A stretch of 64,000 nucleotides of DNA, from NCBI GenBank assembly GCA_030418115.1, contig JAUHQD010000014.1:1-64000 (forward strand). The letters run 5' to 3'. The notes under the pieces were generated by a model. That model made no database searches, was not told the origin of the DNA, and was given only the letters and a program-made list of their open reading frames with translations. Below are positions 9,469 through 20,499 of this stretch, one piece after another. The position numbers and the translations under genes were made by a program. This DNA comes from Alteromonadaceae bacterium BrNp21-10 (GTDB lineage: Bacteria > Pseudomonadota > Gammaproteobacteria > Enterobacterales > Alteromonadaceae). How positions within the stretch are numbered: the stretch's first letter is position 1; each line of letters opens with the position of its first letter.

Positions 9469-9599
9469 GTATTATGTCACCAATTGGTGGATTAAAATGT
9501 GCATAGGCCCATACACTGGGGTAGAATGCGAAGCATTATTCTGTATATTCTAACGGAATTTTACGGCGCACCCTAACTCGATAAACAATAAGAGTCACA

Positions 9600-10364
9600 A
9601 TGAGTAAAAAATTTAACCTTTATTTCCTGACAGCTGCCTTTAGCGCGCTAGTGTTATCAGCTTGTTCAAGCTCACCAGATGCAGAAAAATTGGTCGATGA
9701 ACGAGGGCCACAAACAATTTACCTTGATGCCAAGCAACGATTGGAAAATGGCAATTTCAATGGCGCAGCCGAAATACTCAGTTCGCTGGATTCCCGCTAC
9801 CCCTTCGGTCCGTTATCACATCAGGTGCAACTTGATTTGATTTATGCCTATTACAAATCAGGTAAGGCCGACCAAGCGATGGCTACCATTGACCGTTTTG
9901 TTCGCTTAAACCCCAATCATTCTGATGTAGATTATGCTTTTTACATGCGTGGTTTGGTGAATTTAGATTCCAATAAAAACTTATTTCAAGAAGCGGTGGG
10001 GATTAATCGATCGGATCGTGATCCTACTCCTGCTCGTAAAGCGTTTGAAGATTTTCGCACTCTGATTGAAAAATTTCCCGAAAGTAAATACGCCGATGAC
10101 GCCAAGCAGCGCATGGTGTATATCAAGTCACAGTTGGCTGACCACGAATTATCTATCGCTCGCTACTATATGAGCCGTCAGGCTTATGTCGCTGCAGCTA
10201 ACCGTGGCCAATATGTGTTGGAATATTTTTCAGATACACCACAGCTACAAGAAGCCTTAGAATTAATGGTCGAATGCTATGATCAGCTTGAATTACCTAA
10301 ACTTAAAGAGAATGTATTACAAACGCTGAAATTAAATTTCCCTAATTCAAACGTTGATAGCTAA
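9600..10364 (+). CDS. bamD: Outer membrane assembly lipoprotein BamD (ComL)
   Basis: An essential lipoprotein of the BAM complex that inserts beta-barrel proteins into the outer membrane. The signal peptide ends in the lipobox LSAC with Cys at residue 22, followed by SSSPD. The mature part has TPR-like pairs typical of BamD (QLDLIYAYYKSGKADQA, then DYAFYMRGLVNLD). Length is 254 (E. coli 245). It stands alone, transcribed away from rluD, and ends at a strong bidirectional terminator. Confidence 0.95.
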   Translation: MSKKFNLYFLTAAFSALVLSACSSSPDAEKLVDERGPQTIYLDAKQRLENGNFNGAAEILSSLDSRYPFGPLSHQVQLDLIYAYYKSGKADQAMATIDRFVRLNPNHSDVDYAFYMRGLVNLDSNKNLFQEAVGINRSDRDPTPARKAFEDFRTLIEKFPESKYADDAKQRMVYIKSQLADHELSIARYYMSRQAYVAAANRGQYVLEYFSDTPQLQEALELMVECYDQLELPKLKENVLQTLKLNFPNSNVDS

Positions 10365-10396
10365 ACTTTCATAGCCTGAAAAAAAATATTTGAATC

Positions 10397-10424
10397 AAAA
10401 AAAAGCGCCTTAGGCGCTTTTTTT
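10397..10424. terminator. Bidirectional intrinsic terminator (bamD / nadE)
   Basis: A-run, stem GCGCC, loop TTA, stem GGCGC, then a T-run. The A/T symmetry lets it serve both the plus-strand bamD and the minus-strand nadE, whose ends face each other. Confidence 0.9.
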
Positions 10425-10450
10425 ATAGTTACTATTCAGGTCTATTAACC

Positions 10451-11275
10451 CTAATCATAAATAGTCGGGATAGGTTGGCGCTTATGCTGAGTACGCAAAT
10501 AAATCCTGCAGAGCTTTTCACTTACAAAATCAGCTACCGGCTTACCTTCTAAAAAGTCATCTATTTGCTCATAACTTAAGCCTAACGCGTCCTCATCGGT
10601 CTTTTGCGGTGACAAACTTTCTAAATCTGCGGTGGGGGCTTTACTGATCACAATATCGGGAGCGCCTAAATACGCCGCAACTTCGCGCACTTGGCGTTTA
10701 TTCAAACCAAATAGTGGTGCTAAGTCACAAGCGCCGTCACCATACTTAGTATAAAAGCCGGTGATGTTTTCCGCAGAATGGTCGGTACCTAAGACTAAAC
10801 CATCCAGTAAGCCAGCAATTTCAAACTGGATCACCATACGGCTACGCGCCTTTACATTACCTTTTACAAAATCGATTTTATTATCATCCGTAGGTAATAA
10901 ATCCCCTAACGCTTGGCAAGTTTGCTGATGAATTGCATCGGCACCCGGCTGGATATTCACCGTTACGCTGTGAGTAGGCTGAATAAAATCAATTGATACC
11001 TGAGCATCGGCTTCATCGGCTTGAATATTATAAGGTAAGCGCACTGCAACAAATTGAAATTTCGACGAACCTTGCTGATTTAATTCATCTACAGCAAGCT
11101 GAGCCAAACGCCCTAATGTACAGGAATCGATGCCACCGCTAATCCCCAACACCAAGGTACGTAAGCCGGACGCGAGCAATTGTGCTTTAATAAATTCCAC
11201 TCGGCGGTGGATTTCAAACTCAACATCTATTGTGGCTAAAACCCGCATTTCATTAATAATCTGTTTGGCGTCCAT
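10451..11275 (-). CDS. nadE: NH3-dependent NAD+ synthetase
   Basis: Catalyses the last step of NAD synthesis, turning nicotinate adenine dinucleotide, ATP and ammonia into NAD+. The P-loop SGGIDS at residues 46-51 is the N-type ATP pyrophosphatase motif. [12 protein letters not shown] and KRQVREVA also match the family. The ATG at 11275 gives 274 residues, like E. coli NadE (275), and starts [10 protein letters not shown]. The extra N-terminus up to 11350 is not homologous and is rejected. There is no glutaminase domain, so it is the ammonia-dependent form. Confidence 0.93.
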   Translation of the reverse strand: MDAKQIINEMRVLATIDVEFEIHRRVEFIKAQLLASGLRTLVLGISGGIDSCTLGRLAQLAVDELNQQGSSKFQFVAVRLPYNIQADEADAQVSIDFIQPTHSVTVNIQPGADAIHQQTCQALGDLLPTDDNKIDFVKGNVKARSRMVIQFEIAGLLDGLVLGTDHSAENITGFYTKYGDGACDLAPLFGLNKRQVREVAAYLGAPDIVISKAPTADLESLSPQKTDEDALGLSYEQIDDFLEGKPVADFVSEKLCRIYLRTQHKRQPIPTIYD

Positions 11276-11424
11276 TGTTTCTCTCAATTTATAATCTACT
11301 AGTCTTGAATTATCGGGTTCTAAATTTGGTATTAATAATACTACACACACCTATACTACAATACCCAACAGTTGCCAAATGGGTGTATGGTAAACTCTAT
11401 CACATTGGCTTAAAAGCAGGCGAC

Positions 11425-11976
11425 ATGCATATGATTAAACAACAAGGCGTCACGCTCATTGAAATGTTAATCACCATTTCCATTGTGGCCATTCTACTTA
11501 CTGTAGTTGCCCCGAATATGCGTGACATGGTTACCAGCAATCGCCTTATCTCACAACTCAATGAAATTAGCAGTATGATTCAATTTGCTCGTTCCAATTC
11601 TATTACCGAACAAACCACTACGGTCGTCTGCCCTACTGTAAATTTTACTGACTGCACTACAAATTGGAATAACGCCAAGATAGTTTTTATCGACGCCAAT
11701 AACGACAATACTCGCAATGCTAATGAAGACATACTGGCCGGTACCGAAATCGGTGAAAACTCATTAAATATTACCGGGCCCAATAATCTGATTAGTTTTT
11801 CTGCCACGGGCGTCACCGCGTCACCCTCAACAATTAAAATTTGCCACATTGATAATGAGGCCAAATTTGCACGGGCATTGACAATAAGCCTGCAAGGTCG
11901 CGTTAAAACTAGCCGTGATACTAACAATGATGGGGTTTATGAAACTAATACCGGCGTAGCCCTAAGCTGTCCCTAA
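11425..11976 (+). CDS. GspH/FimT family pseudopilin
   Basis: A minor type IV pilin or type II secretion pseudopilin. A short basic leader ends in Gly, followed by VTLIEMLITISIVAILL: the prepilin cleavage site with Glu at +5 and the hydrophobic assembly helix. A GspH/FimT-type beta domain follows (MIQFARSNSITEQTTVVC-like region, and LQGRVKTSRDTNNDG near the C-terminus). Candidate starts are ATG 11425 (AGG 4 nt away) and ATG 11431 (10 nt away). It stands alone, with no other pilus or secretion gene beside it, so which machine it serves cannot be told. Confidence 0.85.
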   Translation: MHMIKQQGVTLIEMLITISIVAILLTVVAPNMRDMVTSNRLISQLNEISSMIQFARSNSITEQTTTVVCPTVNFTDCTTNWNNAKIVFIDANNDNTRNANEDILAGTEIGENSLNITGPNNLISFSATGVTASPSTIKICHIDNEAKFARALTISLQGRVKTSRDTNNDGVYETNTGVALSCP

Positions 11977-12001
11977 ACGTTTACTCTCGCCTTTTGAACA
12001 T

Positions 12002-12035
12002 AAAAAAGCCAGTGAAGTCACTGGCTTTTGTTTTT
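12002..12035. terminator. Bidirectional intrinsic terminator (pseudopilin / secF)
   Basis: AAAAGCCAGTG at 12004-12014 pairs with CACTGGCTTTT around a tetraloop and is followed by GTTTTT. The A-run on the left gives the minus strand a T-run too, so it can end both the pseudopilin gene and secF. Confidence 0.9.
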
Positions 12036-12052
12036 ACTTAACATGGAGATGG

Positions 12053-12994
12053 CTACATCATTGGATCTTGATCCGCACCTTCTTTTTCCACTACAGCAGG
12101 CATTAAGTCTTCTTTACTAATACCGAGCATTAAGGCCACACTACTAGCAATATAAATCGACGAGTAAGTACCTATAAACACCCCAAATAATAACGCAGTA
12201 GCAAAACCATGGATCAACGCACCACCTTTATAAAACAACGCGAACAACACAAATATGGTCGTTAGTGACGTAATAATAGTACGGCTGAAGGTTTGCGTCA
12301 GTGAGGTATTGATAATGTCCTCTGGCTCACCTTTACGTAATTTACGGAAGTTTTCACGGATGCGGTCTGAAACAACAATAGTATCATTGAGTGAATAACC
12401 GATAACCGCCAATACTGCGGCTAATACCGTTAGGTCAAACTCCAGCTGTAATACCGAGAACAAACCCAAGGTAATAATGACATCATGGGCTAATGCTACT
12501 ACTGAACCCACAGCAAAGCGCCATTCAAAGCGCAGGGCTACATAGATAAGAATACATAACAACGCCGTTAGCATTGCTAAGCCACCCTGTTCGGCTAACT
12601 CATCACCTACGTTAGGACCAACGAATTCAATGCGGCGCATATCCACATTGTCACCACTGGCACGCAATACGGCTAAGACGTTATCGCCTAAGGTAGCGGC
12701 TTTTACACCTTCTCGTGGCGCTAAGCGAATCAATACATCTTCACTGGTACCAAAGTTTTGTACAATAGCATCACCAAAACCCGCATCATTCATCTGCTGA
12801 CGAATGTTATCGAGTTTAGCCGCGTGATCGTAACCCACTTCAATCAAAGTACCACCGGTAAAGTCGAGCCCGAAGTTCAATTTATTCACCGACAAAGACA
12901 CGATAGAGGCAACAACCAACAAGATTGAAAAAATCATTGCAGGTATGCGTACCGACATAAATGCCACATTTTCTTTCATTTTAAATATTTGCAT
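12053..12994 (-). CDS. secF: Protein translocase subunit SecF
   Basis: Works with SecD and YajC at the SecYEG channel and uses the proton gradient to help pull exported proteins into the periplasm. 313 residues (E. coli 323). The first membrane segment is near residues 15-35, followed by the periplasmic LNFGLDFTGGTLIEV motif and five membrane segments including the VIGYSLNDTIVVSDRIREN signature of SecD/SecF. It begins 14 bp after secD and ends the queA-tgt-yajC-secD-secF unit. Confidence 0.96.
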   Translation of the reverse strand: MQIFKMKENVAFMSVRIPAMIFSILLVVASIVSLSVNKLNFGLDFTGGTLIEVGYDHAAKLDNIRQQMNDAGFGDAIVQNFGTSEDVLIRLAPREGVKAATLGDNVLAVLRASGDNVDMRRIEFVGPNVGDELAEQGGLAMLTALLCILIYVALRFEWRFAVGSVVALAHDVIITLGLFSVLQLEFDLTVLAAVLAVIGYSLNDTIVVSDRIRENFRKLRKGEPEDIINTSLTQTFSRTIITSLTTIFVLFALFYKGGALIHGFATALLFGVFIGTYSSIYIASSVALMLGISKEDLMPAVVEKEGADQDPMM

Positions 12995-13008
12995 TATCTG
13001 TACTCCGC

Positions 13009-14868
13009 CTAAATCGACAATTTATCGATACGTTTACCACCCCAAACACCATTAACAATAGCGCGCGTTACTACAATGGCAGTAAACATCGAAGTGATAA
13101 TACCGATGGCTAAAGTAACCGAGAATCCTTTAATAGGACCAGTACCGATAGCGAACAGGATAATAGCGGCAATCAAAGTGGTGATATTGGCATCCATAAT
13201 GGTCGAGAACGCACTATCATAACCATGATGAATGGCTTGCTGTGGACTTCTTCCTTCACGCAGTTCTTCACGAATACGTTCAAAAATAAGTACATTAGCA
13301 TCTACCGCCATACCAACGGTTAACACGATACCGGCCATTCCTGGCAAAGTTAACGTCGCGCCCGGTATCAATGACATCACACCAACAATCATTACGAGGT
13401 TAGTTGCCAAAGCGAAGTTAGCGACTAGACCGAATTTTTTGTAGTAGATGGTCATGAAGATCAGTATCAGCCCGAAGCCCCATACAATGGCTTGAATGCC
13501 TAAATCGATATTTTCTTGACCTAAACTCGGCCCCACCGTACGTTCTTCTACAATCTGGATGGGCGCAATCAATGCACCAGCACGTAATAATAAGGCAAAC
13601 TTCTGGGCATCGGCCTGACTACCACTACCAGTAACACGGAAGTCACGACCCAAACGCGCTTGAATGGTAGCAACACTGATCACTTCCTCAATTTTTTCAA
13701 ATTGCGGTTTGTCATTTGCATCACGTTCTTCAAGTGGTTTGTATTCTATAAAGACGGTCGCCATTGGTTTACCAATATTACCCTTGGTACCGGCAGACAT
13801 TTTATTACCGCCTTCCGAGTCCAATGAAATATTAACTTGTGGACGTCCGTATTCATCTAAGCTGGTAGTAGCATCAATAATATGATTACCGGTCAGCATG
13901 ACTTTTTTAAGCAGTAACTGCGGTACGCCATTGTCATCATTGATCAATTGCGAACCCGGAGGCACGCGGCCATTAATTGCAGCACTGACATCATGCTCGG
14001 TATCCAACAAACGTAATTCTAAGGTTGCCGTCGCGTTTAGGATCTCTTTCGCACGGGCGGTATCTTGAATACCTGGCAATTGCACCACAATACGGTCGGC
14101 ACCTTGACGTTGAATTAACGGTTCGGCAACGCCCAATTGATTAACCCGATTACGCATAATAGTAATGTTTTGCTTAATCGCGTAATCACGGATTTCTAGT
14201 AATTTAGCTTCTGACAAAGTGGCAAACAGCACCATATTGTCTTTTTCGGTAAACACTAAATCGCCGTTGCGGCTCTTTAAGAAATTTTCAGCATCGGCTA
14301 GAGTTTGTTCGTCACGAAACTGCACTTCAACACCAGGGTCACCATTAGTATTCGTACCTTCACGAACCGTGCGATAACGAATTTTTTCACCACGTAAAGA
14401 GGTTTTGAAATCGCCAACTAAATCTTCAATAGATTTAGATATCGCTGAATTCATATCCACTTCCATTAGGAAGTGCACACCACCACGCAAGTCCAAGCCC
14501 AATTTCATGGGCGAGCCACCTAATGCAGATAACCACTCAGGTGTATCCGGAGCCAAATTCATGGCCACGAAATAGTCATCACCCATTTTCTCTTCGAGTA
14601 ATTCTTTGGCGAGCAGTTGGCTATCAGAATCGTTAAGACGAACTAATATTTGCCCATCTTCAAAGACAATCCGCTTAATATTGATGCCTGCGCTTTGCAA
14701 ATCAGCTTCAACCTGCGCCAATGTGGTGTTATCCACCAAGGCGTTACGACCAGCAGAGATTTGGATGGCATGGTCTTCACCGTATAAATTAGGTGAGGCA
14801 TATAAAGTACCAATGGCAATAATCACTATCACCATAAGGTACTTCCATAAAGGAGTATGATTTAACAC
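13009..14868 (-). CDS. secD: Protein translocase subunit SecD
   Basis: The larger SecDF partner. 619 residues (E. coli 615). TM1 is at about 7-24. The large periplasmic part includes [15 protein letters not shown], and six C-terminal segments carry the [17 protein letters not shown] motif. The start is GTG at 14868 with AAGGG upstream, giving [15 protein letters not shown]. It stands between yajC and secF in the standard order. Confidence 0.96.
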   Translation of the reverse strand: MLNHTPLWKYLMVIVIIAIGTLYASPNLYGEDHAIQISAGRNALVDNTTLAQVEADLQSAGINIKRIVFEDGQILVRLNDSDSQLLAKELLEEKMGDDYFVAMNLAPDTPEWLSALGGSPMKLGLDLRGGVHFLMEVDMNSAISKSIEDLVGDFKTSLRGEKIRYRTVREGTNTNGDPGVEVQFRDEQTLADAENFLKSRNGDLVFTEKDNMVLFATLSEAKLLEIRDYAIKQNITIMRNRVNQLGVAEPLIQRQGADRIVVQLPGIQDTARAKEILNATATLELRLLDTEHDVSAAINGRVPPGSQLINDDNGVPQLLLKKVMLTGNHIIDATTSLDEYGRPQVNISLDSEGGNKMSAGTKGNIGKPMATVFIEYKPLEERDANDKPQFEKIEEVISVATIQARLGRDFRVTGSGSQADAQKFALLLRAGALIAPIQIVEERTVGPSLGQENIDLGIQAIVWGFGLILIFMTIYYKKFGLVANFALATNLVMIVGVMSLIPGATLTLPGMAGIVLTVGMAVDANVLIFERIREELREGRSPQQAIHHGYDSAFSTIMDANITTLIAAIILFAIGTGPIKGFSVTLAIGIITSMFTAIVVTRAIVNGVWGGKRIDKLSI

Positions 14869-14933
14869 GAGTTAACCCTTCGTTGTCGAGGTAGAGTCAT
14901 TCTACTTGGTTGTATTTACCGGCAATGAAAAGA

Positions 14934-15272
14934 TTACAGGCTCTTCATCGTTCCTTTAGGCAACACTGCAGAAATGGCAGACTTTTGCACAACGATGTTA
15001 GTAGTGTCATTGAGAGCTAATTCAACAAAGTCTTTTTCTTCAGAAACTTTACTAATTTTGCCTACCATGCCGCCTTGCGTCAGCACTTCATCACCTTTAC
15101 CCAAAGATGAAACTAGGTTTTTATGCTCTTTAACACGCTTTGCTTGTGGACGATAAAGCATGAAATAGAAAATTAAACCAAAAATACCCAACATGATTAA
15201 CATTGAGAAACCGCTGTCTTGAGCACCACCTGGTGCAGCTTGCGCGTAGGCATTGGAAATAAACAAACTCAT
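14934..15272 (-). CDS. yajC: Preprotein translocase subunit YajC
   Basis: A small single-span inner-membrane protein of the SecDF-YajC complex, 112 residues. A short N-terminus (MSLFISNAYAQAA) precedes one transmembrane helix (about 22-42) and the conserved YFMLYRPQAKR motif. A cytoplasmic SH3-like part follows (GDEVLTQGGMVGKI). It sits between tgt and secD, as in E. coli. Confidence 0.95.
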   Translation of the reverse strand: MSLFISNAYAQAAPGGAQDSGFSMLIMLGIFGLIFYFMLYRPQAKRVKEHKNLVSSLGKGDEVLTQGGMVGKISKVSEEKDFVELALNDTTNIVVQKSAISAVLPKGTMKSL

Positions 15273-15400
15273 CTTACTTACCCCTAATTAGGTTATTGTT
15301 ATTGTGTTTTAAAGTTGACCCTTCATGATATTGACCACAAAAAGCCTGAATCTCATTGTTATGTACTAATCGTTATTTACGAATAGTCATTCACTCATTT

Positions 15401-16584
<1,184 letters not shown>

Positions 16585-16643
16585 CCGAAACTACTCAGAA
16601 ATACGAGCTTAGCCACGATTCAATTACACCATTATGAATAAGC

Positions 16644-17705
16644 TTAACTGCGAGCTAATGACTGTTGATTGGCTTGAATAAACATCGCATCACCATAACT
16701 AAAAAAGCGATATTGCTCATCAATCGCTTGCTGATAAGCCGCCATTACATTATCCCTACCGGCAAAAGCACTGATCAGCATTAACAATGTGGATTCTGGC
16801 AAGTGAAAATTGGTCAGCATGGCATCAACAACTTGGAATTCATATCCGGGATAAATGAATATTTCGGTATCCGCATAAAAGGGCTGCAATCCTTGATTAG
16901 CTTTTAACGACGTCTGCGCAGCAGATTCCAATGACCGTACCGATGTGGTACCCACTGCCACCACGCGCTTACCTGCGGCCTTGGTTTGCAAAATAGCATC
17001 TACTACCTCTTGGGGTACTTCGGCGTATTCGGCATGCATAGTATGTTCAAGAATATTCTCTACTCGCACCGGCTGAAAAGTTCCCGCGCCTACATGCAAG
17101 GTAACAAAGGCTTGTTGTACACCTTTATCTTTAAGTTGCTGCAGAATACCATCATCAAAATGTAAACCTGCCGTTGGTGCCGCCACTGCGCCCGGTTTTT
17201 GGTTATACACGGTTTGATAACGTTCTTTATCCGACTCTTCATCTGGGCGATCGATATAGGGTGGCAACGGCATATGGCCATATTGCTCTAATACGGTTAA
17301 TACCGGCTCTTCCGTTAAAAATTCTAATTCAAATAAAGCATCGTGGCGGCCGAGCATTTTGACTTCTACTGCATTTTCTAAAATAAGAATACTGTCTTCT
17401 TTGGGGGATTTACTGGAACGCACATGGGCTAGTACACGATGGTCATCAATAATTCGTTCGATCAACACTTCTATTTTACCGCCGGATGCTTTTTTTCCTA
17501 ATAAACGTGCGGGAATAACCCGTGTATTATTAAACACCAACAGGTCGCCGGGGTTGAGCAATGCCACAATATCGGTAAAATGAAGATGCTCAACCGCACC
17601 GGTTTTGCCATCTAGGCTAAGTAACCTGCTGCCTGAACGCTGTTCCATAGGGTAGCGTGCAATTAGCTCTTCAGGTAAATCAAAGTCGAAATCAGACAGT
17701 TTCAT
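16644..17705 (-). CDS. queA: S-adenosylmethionine:tRNA ribosyltransferase-isomerase
   Basis: Transfers and isomerises the ribosyl group of SAM onto preQ1 in tRNA to give epoxyqueuosine. 353 residues (E. coli 356). Family motifs are clear: [14 protein letters not shown] at the N-terminus, [36 protein letters not shown], and the C-terminal [18 protein letters not shown]. First gene of the five-gene minus-strand unit, with a good sigma-70 promoter just upstream. Confidence 0.97.
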   Translation of the reverse strand: MKLSDFDFDLPEELIARYPMEQRSGSRLLSLDGKTGAVEHLHFTDIVALLNPGDLLVFNNTRVIPARLLGKKASGGKIEVLIERIIDDHRVLAHVRSSKSPKEDSILILENAVEVKMLGRHDALFELEFLTEEPVLTVLEQYGHMPLPPYIDRPDEESDKERYQTVYNQKPGAVAAPTAGLHFDDGILQQLKDKGVQQAFVTLHVGAGTFQPVRVENILEHTMHAEYAEVPQEVVDAILQTKAAGKRVVAVGTTSVRSLESAAQTSLKANQGLQPFYADTEIFIYPGYEFQVVDAMLTNFHLPESTLLMLISAFAGRDNVMAAYQQAIDEQYRFFSYGDAMFIQANQQSLARS

Positions 17706-17731
17706 AGCATCACCAACTAAAAAGGAAGCGC

Positions 17732-17760
17732 ATTTTACGTATATTTTTTTATACCTGCAA
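17732..17760 (-). promoter_or_regulatory. Sigma-70 promoter of queA-tgt-yajC-secDF
   Basis: On the minus strand TTGCAG (17755-17760), a 17-bp spacer and TAAAAT (17732-17737) precede queA. The predicted start, near 17725, leaves about 20 nt of leader containing a GGTGAT ribosome site. Confidence 0.65.
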
Positions 17761-17858
17761 TGCAGATTTGATACCGATCACAATGAATTTATCGGCTATT
17801 ATTTATTCAGTTTCTTCCATTGAACTTTGTACAGGTTATGTCCCTGTCCTAAACTTTT

Positions 17859-17884
17859 AACCCGGCGCTTGCCGGGTTTTTTTT
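17859..17884 (+). terminator. Strong plus-strand intrinsic terminator with no plus-strand gene before it
   Basis: AACCCGGC, loop GCTT, GCCGGGTT and eight T in all: a textbook terminator oriented to the plus strand. Both flanking genes (queA, DUF6471) are on the minus strand. On the minus strand the stem is followed only by TTAAAAG, so it is a poor terminator for the DUF6471 gene. It may end a small plus-strand RNA or stop antisense transcription. Confidence 0.8.
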
Positions 17885-17900
17885 ATCTATTGCTTAAGGT

Positions 17901-18179
17901 CTATTCCTGTAGATCCACACCCATATCCGCAAAAATATCCAACATATCTTCGCGGGCAATATGCCGCACATTCAGCACAAACATAATTTGTAACAATAAG
18001 TCCGCCCCTAAAATACCCTTATTCACTTTATTTCTAAGGTTGTCTGCGCTTTGATTTACCCCGATACTGCATAAGCGAGTACTAAGGTCTTGATACTTAA
18101 CGCCACGTTTAGACATTTCTGCCTTTAATAAACGTTGCACTAACTGTCGCCATTCTGGGGCATTTTGACTTGCTTGCAT
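17901..18179 (-). CDS. DUF6471 domain-containing small protein
   Basis: A 92-residue protein that looks like a compact helical DNA-binding-type fold. Its middle (LKAEMSKRGVKYQDLSTRL, then VNQSADNLRNKVNKG) is the pattern of DUF6471 proteins, which resemble helix-turn-helix domains. Its function is not known. It is transcribed away from the yjfI-type operon, sharing a 145-bp intergenic region, so a regulatory role there is possible but only suggested by position. Confidence 0.75.
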   Translation of the reverse strand: MQASQNAPEWRQLVQRLLKAEMSKRGVKYQDLSTRLCSIGVNQSADNLRNKVNKGILGADLLLQIMFVLNVRHIAREDMLDIFADMGVDLQE

Positions 18180-18255
18180 ATTATATTCTCAACACTCAAA
18201 CGTGACGTATAAGTTACATTTGCTTGTTATTTTATTCAATTAAATAAAAAACTAT

Positions 18256-18285
18256 TTGACTATTTTGTTTTTGCTTGGCTATTAT
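18256..18285 (+). promoter_or_regulatory. Sigma-70 promoter of the yjfI-type operon
   Basis: TTGACT (18256-18261), 18-bp spacer, TATTAT (18280-18285). The hexamers overlap the start of the longest reading frame of yjfI, which supports the later ATG at 18325 as the real start. Confidence 0.6.
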
Positions 18286-18324
18286 ACGCAGCAACAAGGT
18301 CAGATGCATAACAGGAGAGTTACC

Positions 18325-18714
18325 ATGACTTGGGATCTTAATCAGCTTGAGACCCTTATTAGTAAACATGATGATTATGTTGTCACCCGTGAAGACAACT
18401 GTTTACTCATTGCTAATACTGATGGAATAGATGCGTGGTTGGCCATTAGTGGCGAACAAATCTTGGTGGAATCATTATTGTTTTCCACTAAAGAAGTGAA
18501 AGACACTGCCGCATTAAATGCTGAAATATTAAAAACCCATATGCTGTTTCCACTTAGCACCGTGGGTATTTCGACCATAGTCGATGAAGAGTATTACACC
18601 GCTTTCGGAGCCTTAAGCTCACAATCGAAAGAACAAAGTATTTTAATTGAAGTCGAGACATTGTTTCAAAATGTCGAAGGCTTTTTAGATGCTTACCAAG
18701 TTCATTTAAAGTAA
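18325..18714 (+). CDS. yjfI: YjfI family protein (DUF2170)
   Basis: A 129-residue cytoplasmic protein of the DUF2170 family, found beside PspA-like genes in many proteobacteria. ATG 18325 is preceded by GGAGAG and gives MTWDLNQLETLISKHDDYVV. The fold is probably alpha/beta; no catalytic residues can be named. It is the first gene of an operon matching E. coli yjfIJKLMC with an ion channel inserted. In E. coli the role of the operon is not settled. Partnership with the next gene, a PspA homologue, is the best clue. Confidence 0.8.
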   Translation: MTWDLNQLETLISKHDDYVVTREDNCLLIANTDGIDAWLAISGEQILVESLLFSTKEVKDTAALNAEILKTHMLFPLSTVGISTIVDEEYYTAFGALSSQSKEQSILIEVETLFQNVEGFLDAYQVHLK

Positions 18715-18758
18715 GACTGCGTAAATACGCATAAGCATAAGTTCATAGGAGAACGAAT

Positions 18759-19439
18759 ATGTCTGTTTGGAGAAAATTAGTGACCGCCGTTAAAGGTGGT
18801 GTTACCGAAGCGGCAGAAGCAGTTGCCGATAGTCAGGCCATCCGTATTCTTGAACAAGAAATCCGCGATGCCAAAGACGAATTGCGTAAATCAGACCATG
18901 CACGCACACAGATTTTGGCGAAATGTAAACTAGCCAAACAAAAAGTCGACAGTCTGCAAGGTTCTATTAGCCAATACGAAGAGCATGCTCGCAAGGCGAT
19001 AGATACCGATCGTCAATTAGCGTTAGATTGTGCTCAGAAAGTCGCCGACTTACGTGCTGAACAAGATTCAGAACAGCAAATTTTGGATCAGTTTAAGCAA
19101 TCCGAGCAACAGCTAGCGGTAAATATTACTCAAGCTAAAGCCAATCTACGTCGCCTTGAGCAACAAGTAGATATGGTCAAAGCAACCGAATCAGTGCAAA
19201 AAGCGCAGGTTGCAGTGTCATCCAGACATATGGGTGCCAACAGCAAAATGAAAACCGCCACCGAATCATTGCAACGCATTCAAGACAAACAAAATATGCG
19301 TTCCGCTGAATTACAAGCAGCACAAGAGTTAGCTGCCGATGAATCCACCGATGATTTGGAAAAACGCTTGGCCAGTGCTGGCATTAAGGGTGGCAACGCC
19401 TCAGCGGATGACGAGTTAAGCCGAATCCTAGGGAAGTAA
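18759..19439 (+). CDS. yjfJ: PspA/IM30 family protein (YjfJ-like)
   Basis: A 226-residue, mostly helical PspA/IM30 (ESCRT-III superfamily) protein. It has a short amphipathic N-terminus (MSVWRKLVTAVKGG), then a long coiled coil from about residue 30 to 200 rich in K, E, Q and A, matching helices 1-5 of PspA. PspA relatives bind stressed membranes from the cytoplasmic side and form oligomers. A good ribosome site (AGGAG) precedes the ATG. There is no pspF or pspBC nearby, so it is the YjfJ type rather than the classical Psp system. Confidence 0.88.
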   Translation: MSVWRKLVTAVKGGVTEAAEAVADSQAIRILEQEIRDAKDELRKSDHARTQILAKCKLAKQKVDSLQGSISQYEEHARKAIDTDRQLALDCAQKVADLRAEQDSEQQILDQFKQSEQQLAVNITQAKANLRRLEQQVDMVKATESVQKAQVAVSSRHMGANSKMKTATESLQRIQDKQNMRSAELQAAQELAADESTDDLEKRLASAGIKGGNASADDELSRILGK

Positions 19440-19446
19440 TCTCATT

Positions 19447-20499
19447 ATGCAAATGATTCAGAAAATCAGAGTGCTGGTTCTGAAACATTTTATCCATATG
19501 CGCTGGTACTCTATAGTACTGGCGCTTGTTATTTATGCGGCATTAAGTTGGATAATGCTGCATTTCAGTAATGAAGTAGCACTCACCCAATGGCCAGACT
19601 TTCTGTACTGGATCATGGTCACCGGCTCCACAGTCGGTTACGGCGATATGTCGCCCAGCACCGATGCTGGTAAATACATTACTAGTATTTTTGTAATTCC
19701 CTTCGGCCTGAGTATCTTTGCCCTTATCGTCGGACGAGTAGCGGCTTGGATTTCACAACAATGGCAAAAAGGAGTGAAAGGTTTGAAAGCAATTCAGGTT
19801 TCTCAACATATTTTAGTCATTGGCTGGCATGGTGATCGCACTATGCATCTGCTCAAATTATTAATACGTGAACGTAATGACGCCAATAAACAACAACCCA
19901 TAGTGCTATGCGTCAGGGCGGATATTGACAACCCTCTCCCCGGACAGATTGAGTTTGTAAGAGTGAGTTCCTTCAATCGTGACGTGGATATGGACAGAGC
20001 CTGCATCGCCGATGCAGCTGTAATCATTGTTGATAACCCCCGTGATGATGAGACCATGACCACGGCGTTATATTGCCACCAACGCAATACCACTAATCAT
20101 CTACTAGTATATTTTGAAGATGAAAGCTTAAGTAAATTACTCAAACAACATTGCGCTAATGTGGAGTGCACTCCTAGTGTTGCCGTCGAAATGTTAGCAA
20201 AATCGGCCTTCGACCCCGGTTCCAGTATGCTGCATCACGACTTACTCAATGTAGAAGATGATGGTCAAGCCCAATACTCAGCCAATGTACCAGCACTGGA
20301 ACAGCCATTAACCGTAGAACAGTTGTTCATCGGCTTAAAAAAACAACACGACGCCACTTTTATCGGCTTAGGCAATCAGCGCAAAGAAATTGAACTCAAT
20401 CCAACATTATCCACCTTGGTAGCGACTGGCGATAAAATTTACTACATTGCGCCGGTGCGCTTGAAGCACATCGACTGGGAGACCTTCCATGTTCAGTAA
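19447..20499 (+). CDS. Potassium channel with RCK/TrkA-N domain
   Basis: A 350-residue two-segment K+ channel. TM1 (about 20-40) is followed by a pore loop with the selectivity filter TVGYGD (near 58-63) and TM2 (about 78-98), then a cytoplasmic RCK domain starting HILVIGWHGD. The nucleotide-binding loop is Gly-x-His-Gly rather than the standard GxGxxG, so ligand use may differ. Eleven bases overlap the next gene, and the gene sits inside the PspA operon, so it is translated with it. It has no counterpart in the E. coli yjf operon. Confidence 0.88.
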   Translation: MQMIQKIRVLVLKHFIHMRWYSIVLALVIYAALSWIMLHFSNEVALTQWPDFLYWIMVTGSTVGYGDMSPSTDAGKYITSIFVIPFGLSIFALIVGRVAAWISQQWQKGVKGLKAIQVSQHILVIGWHGDRTMHLLKLLIRERNDANKQQPIVLCVRADIDNPLPGQIEFVRVSSFNRDVDMDRACIADAAVIIVDNPRDDETMTTALYCHQRNTTNHLLVYFEDESLSKLLKQHCANVECTPSVAVEMLAKSAFDPGSSMLHHDLLNVEDDGQAQYSANVPALEQPLTVEQLFIGLKKQHDATFIGLGNQRKEIELNPTLSTLVATGDKIYYIAPVRLKHIDWETFHVQ

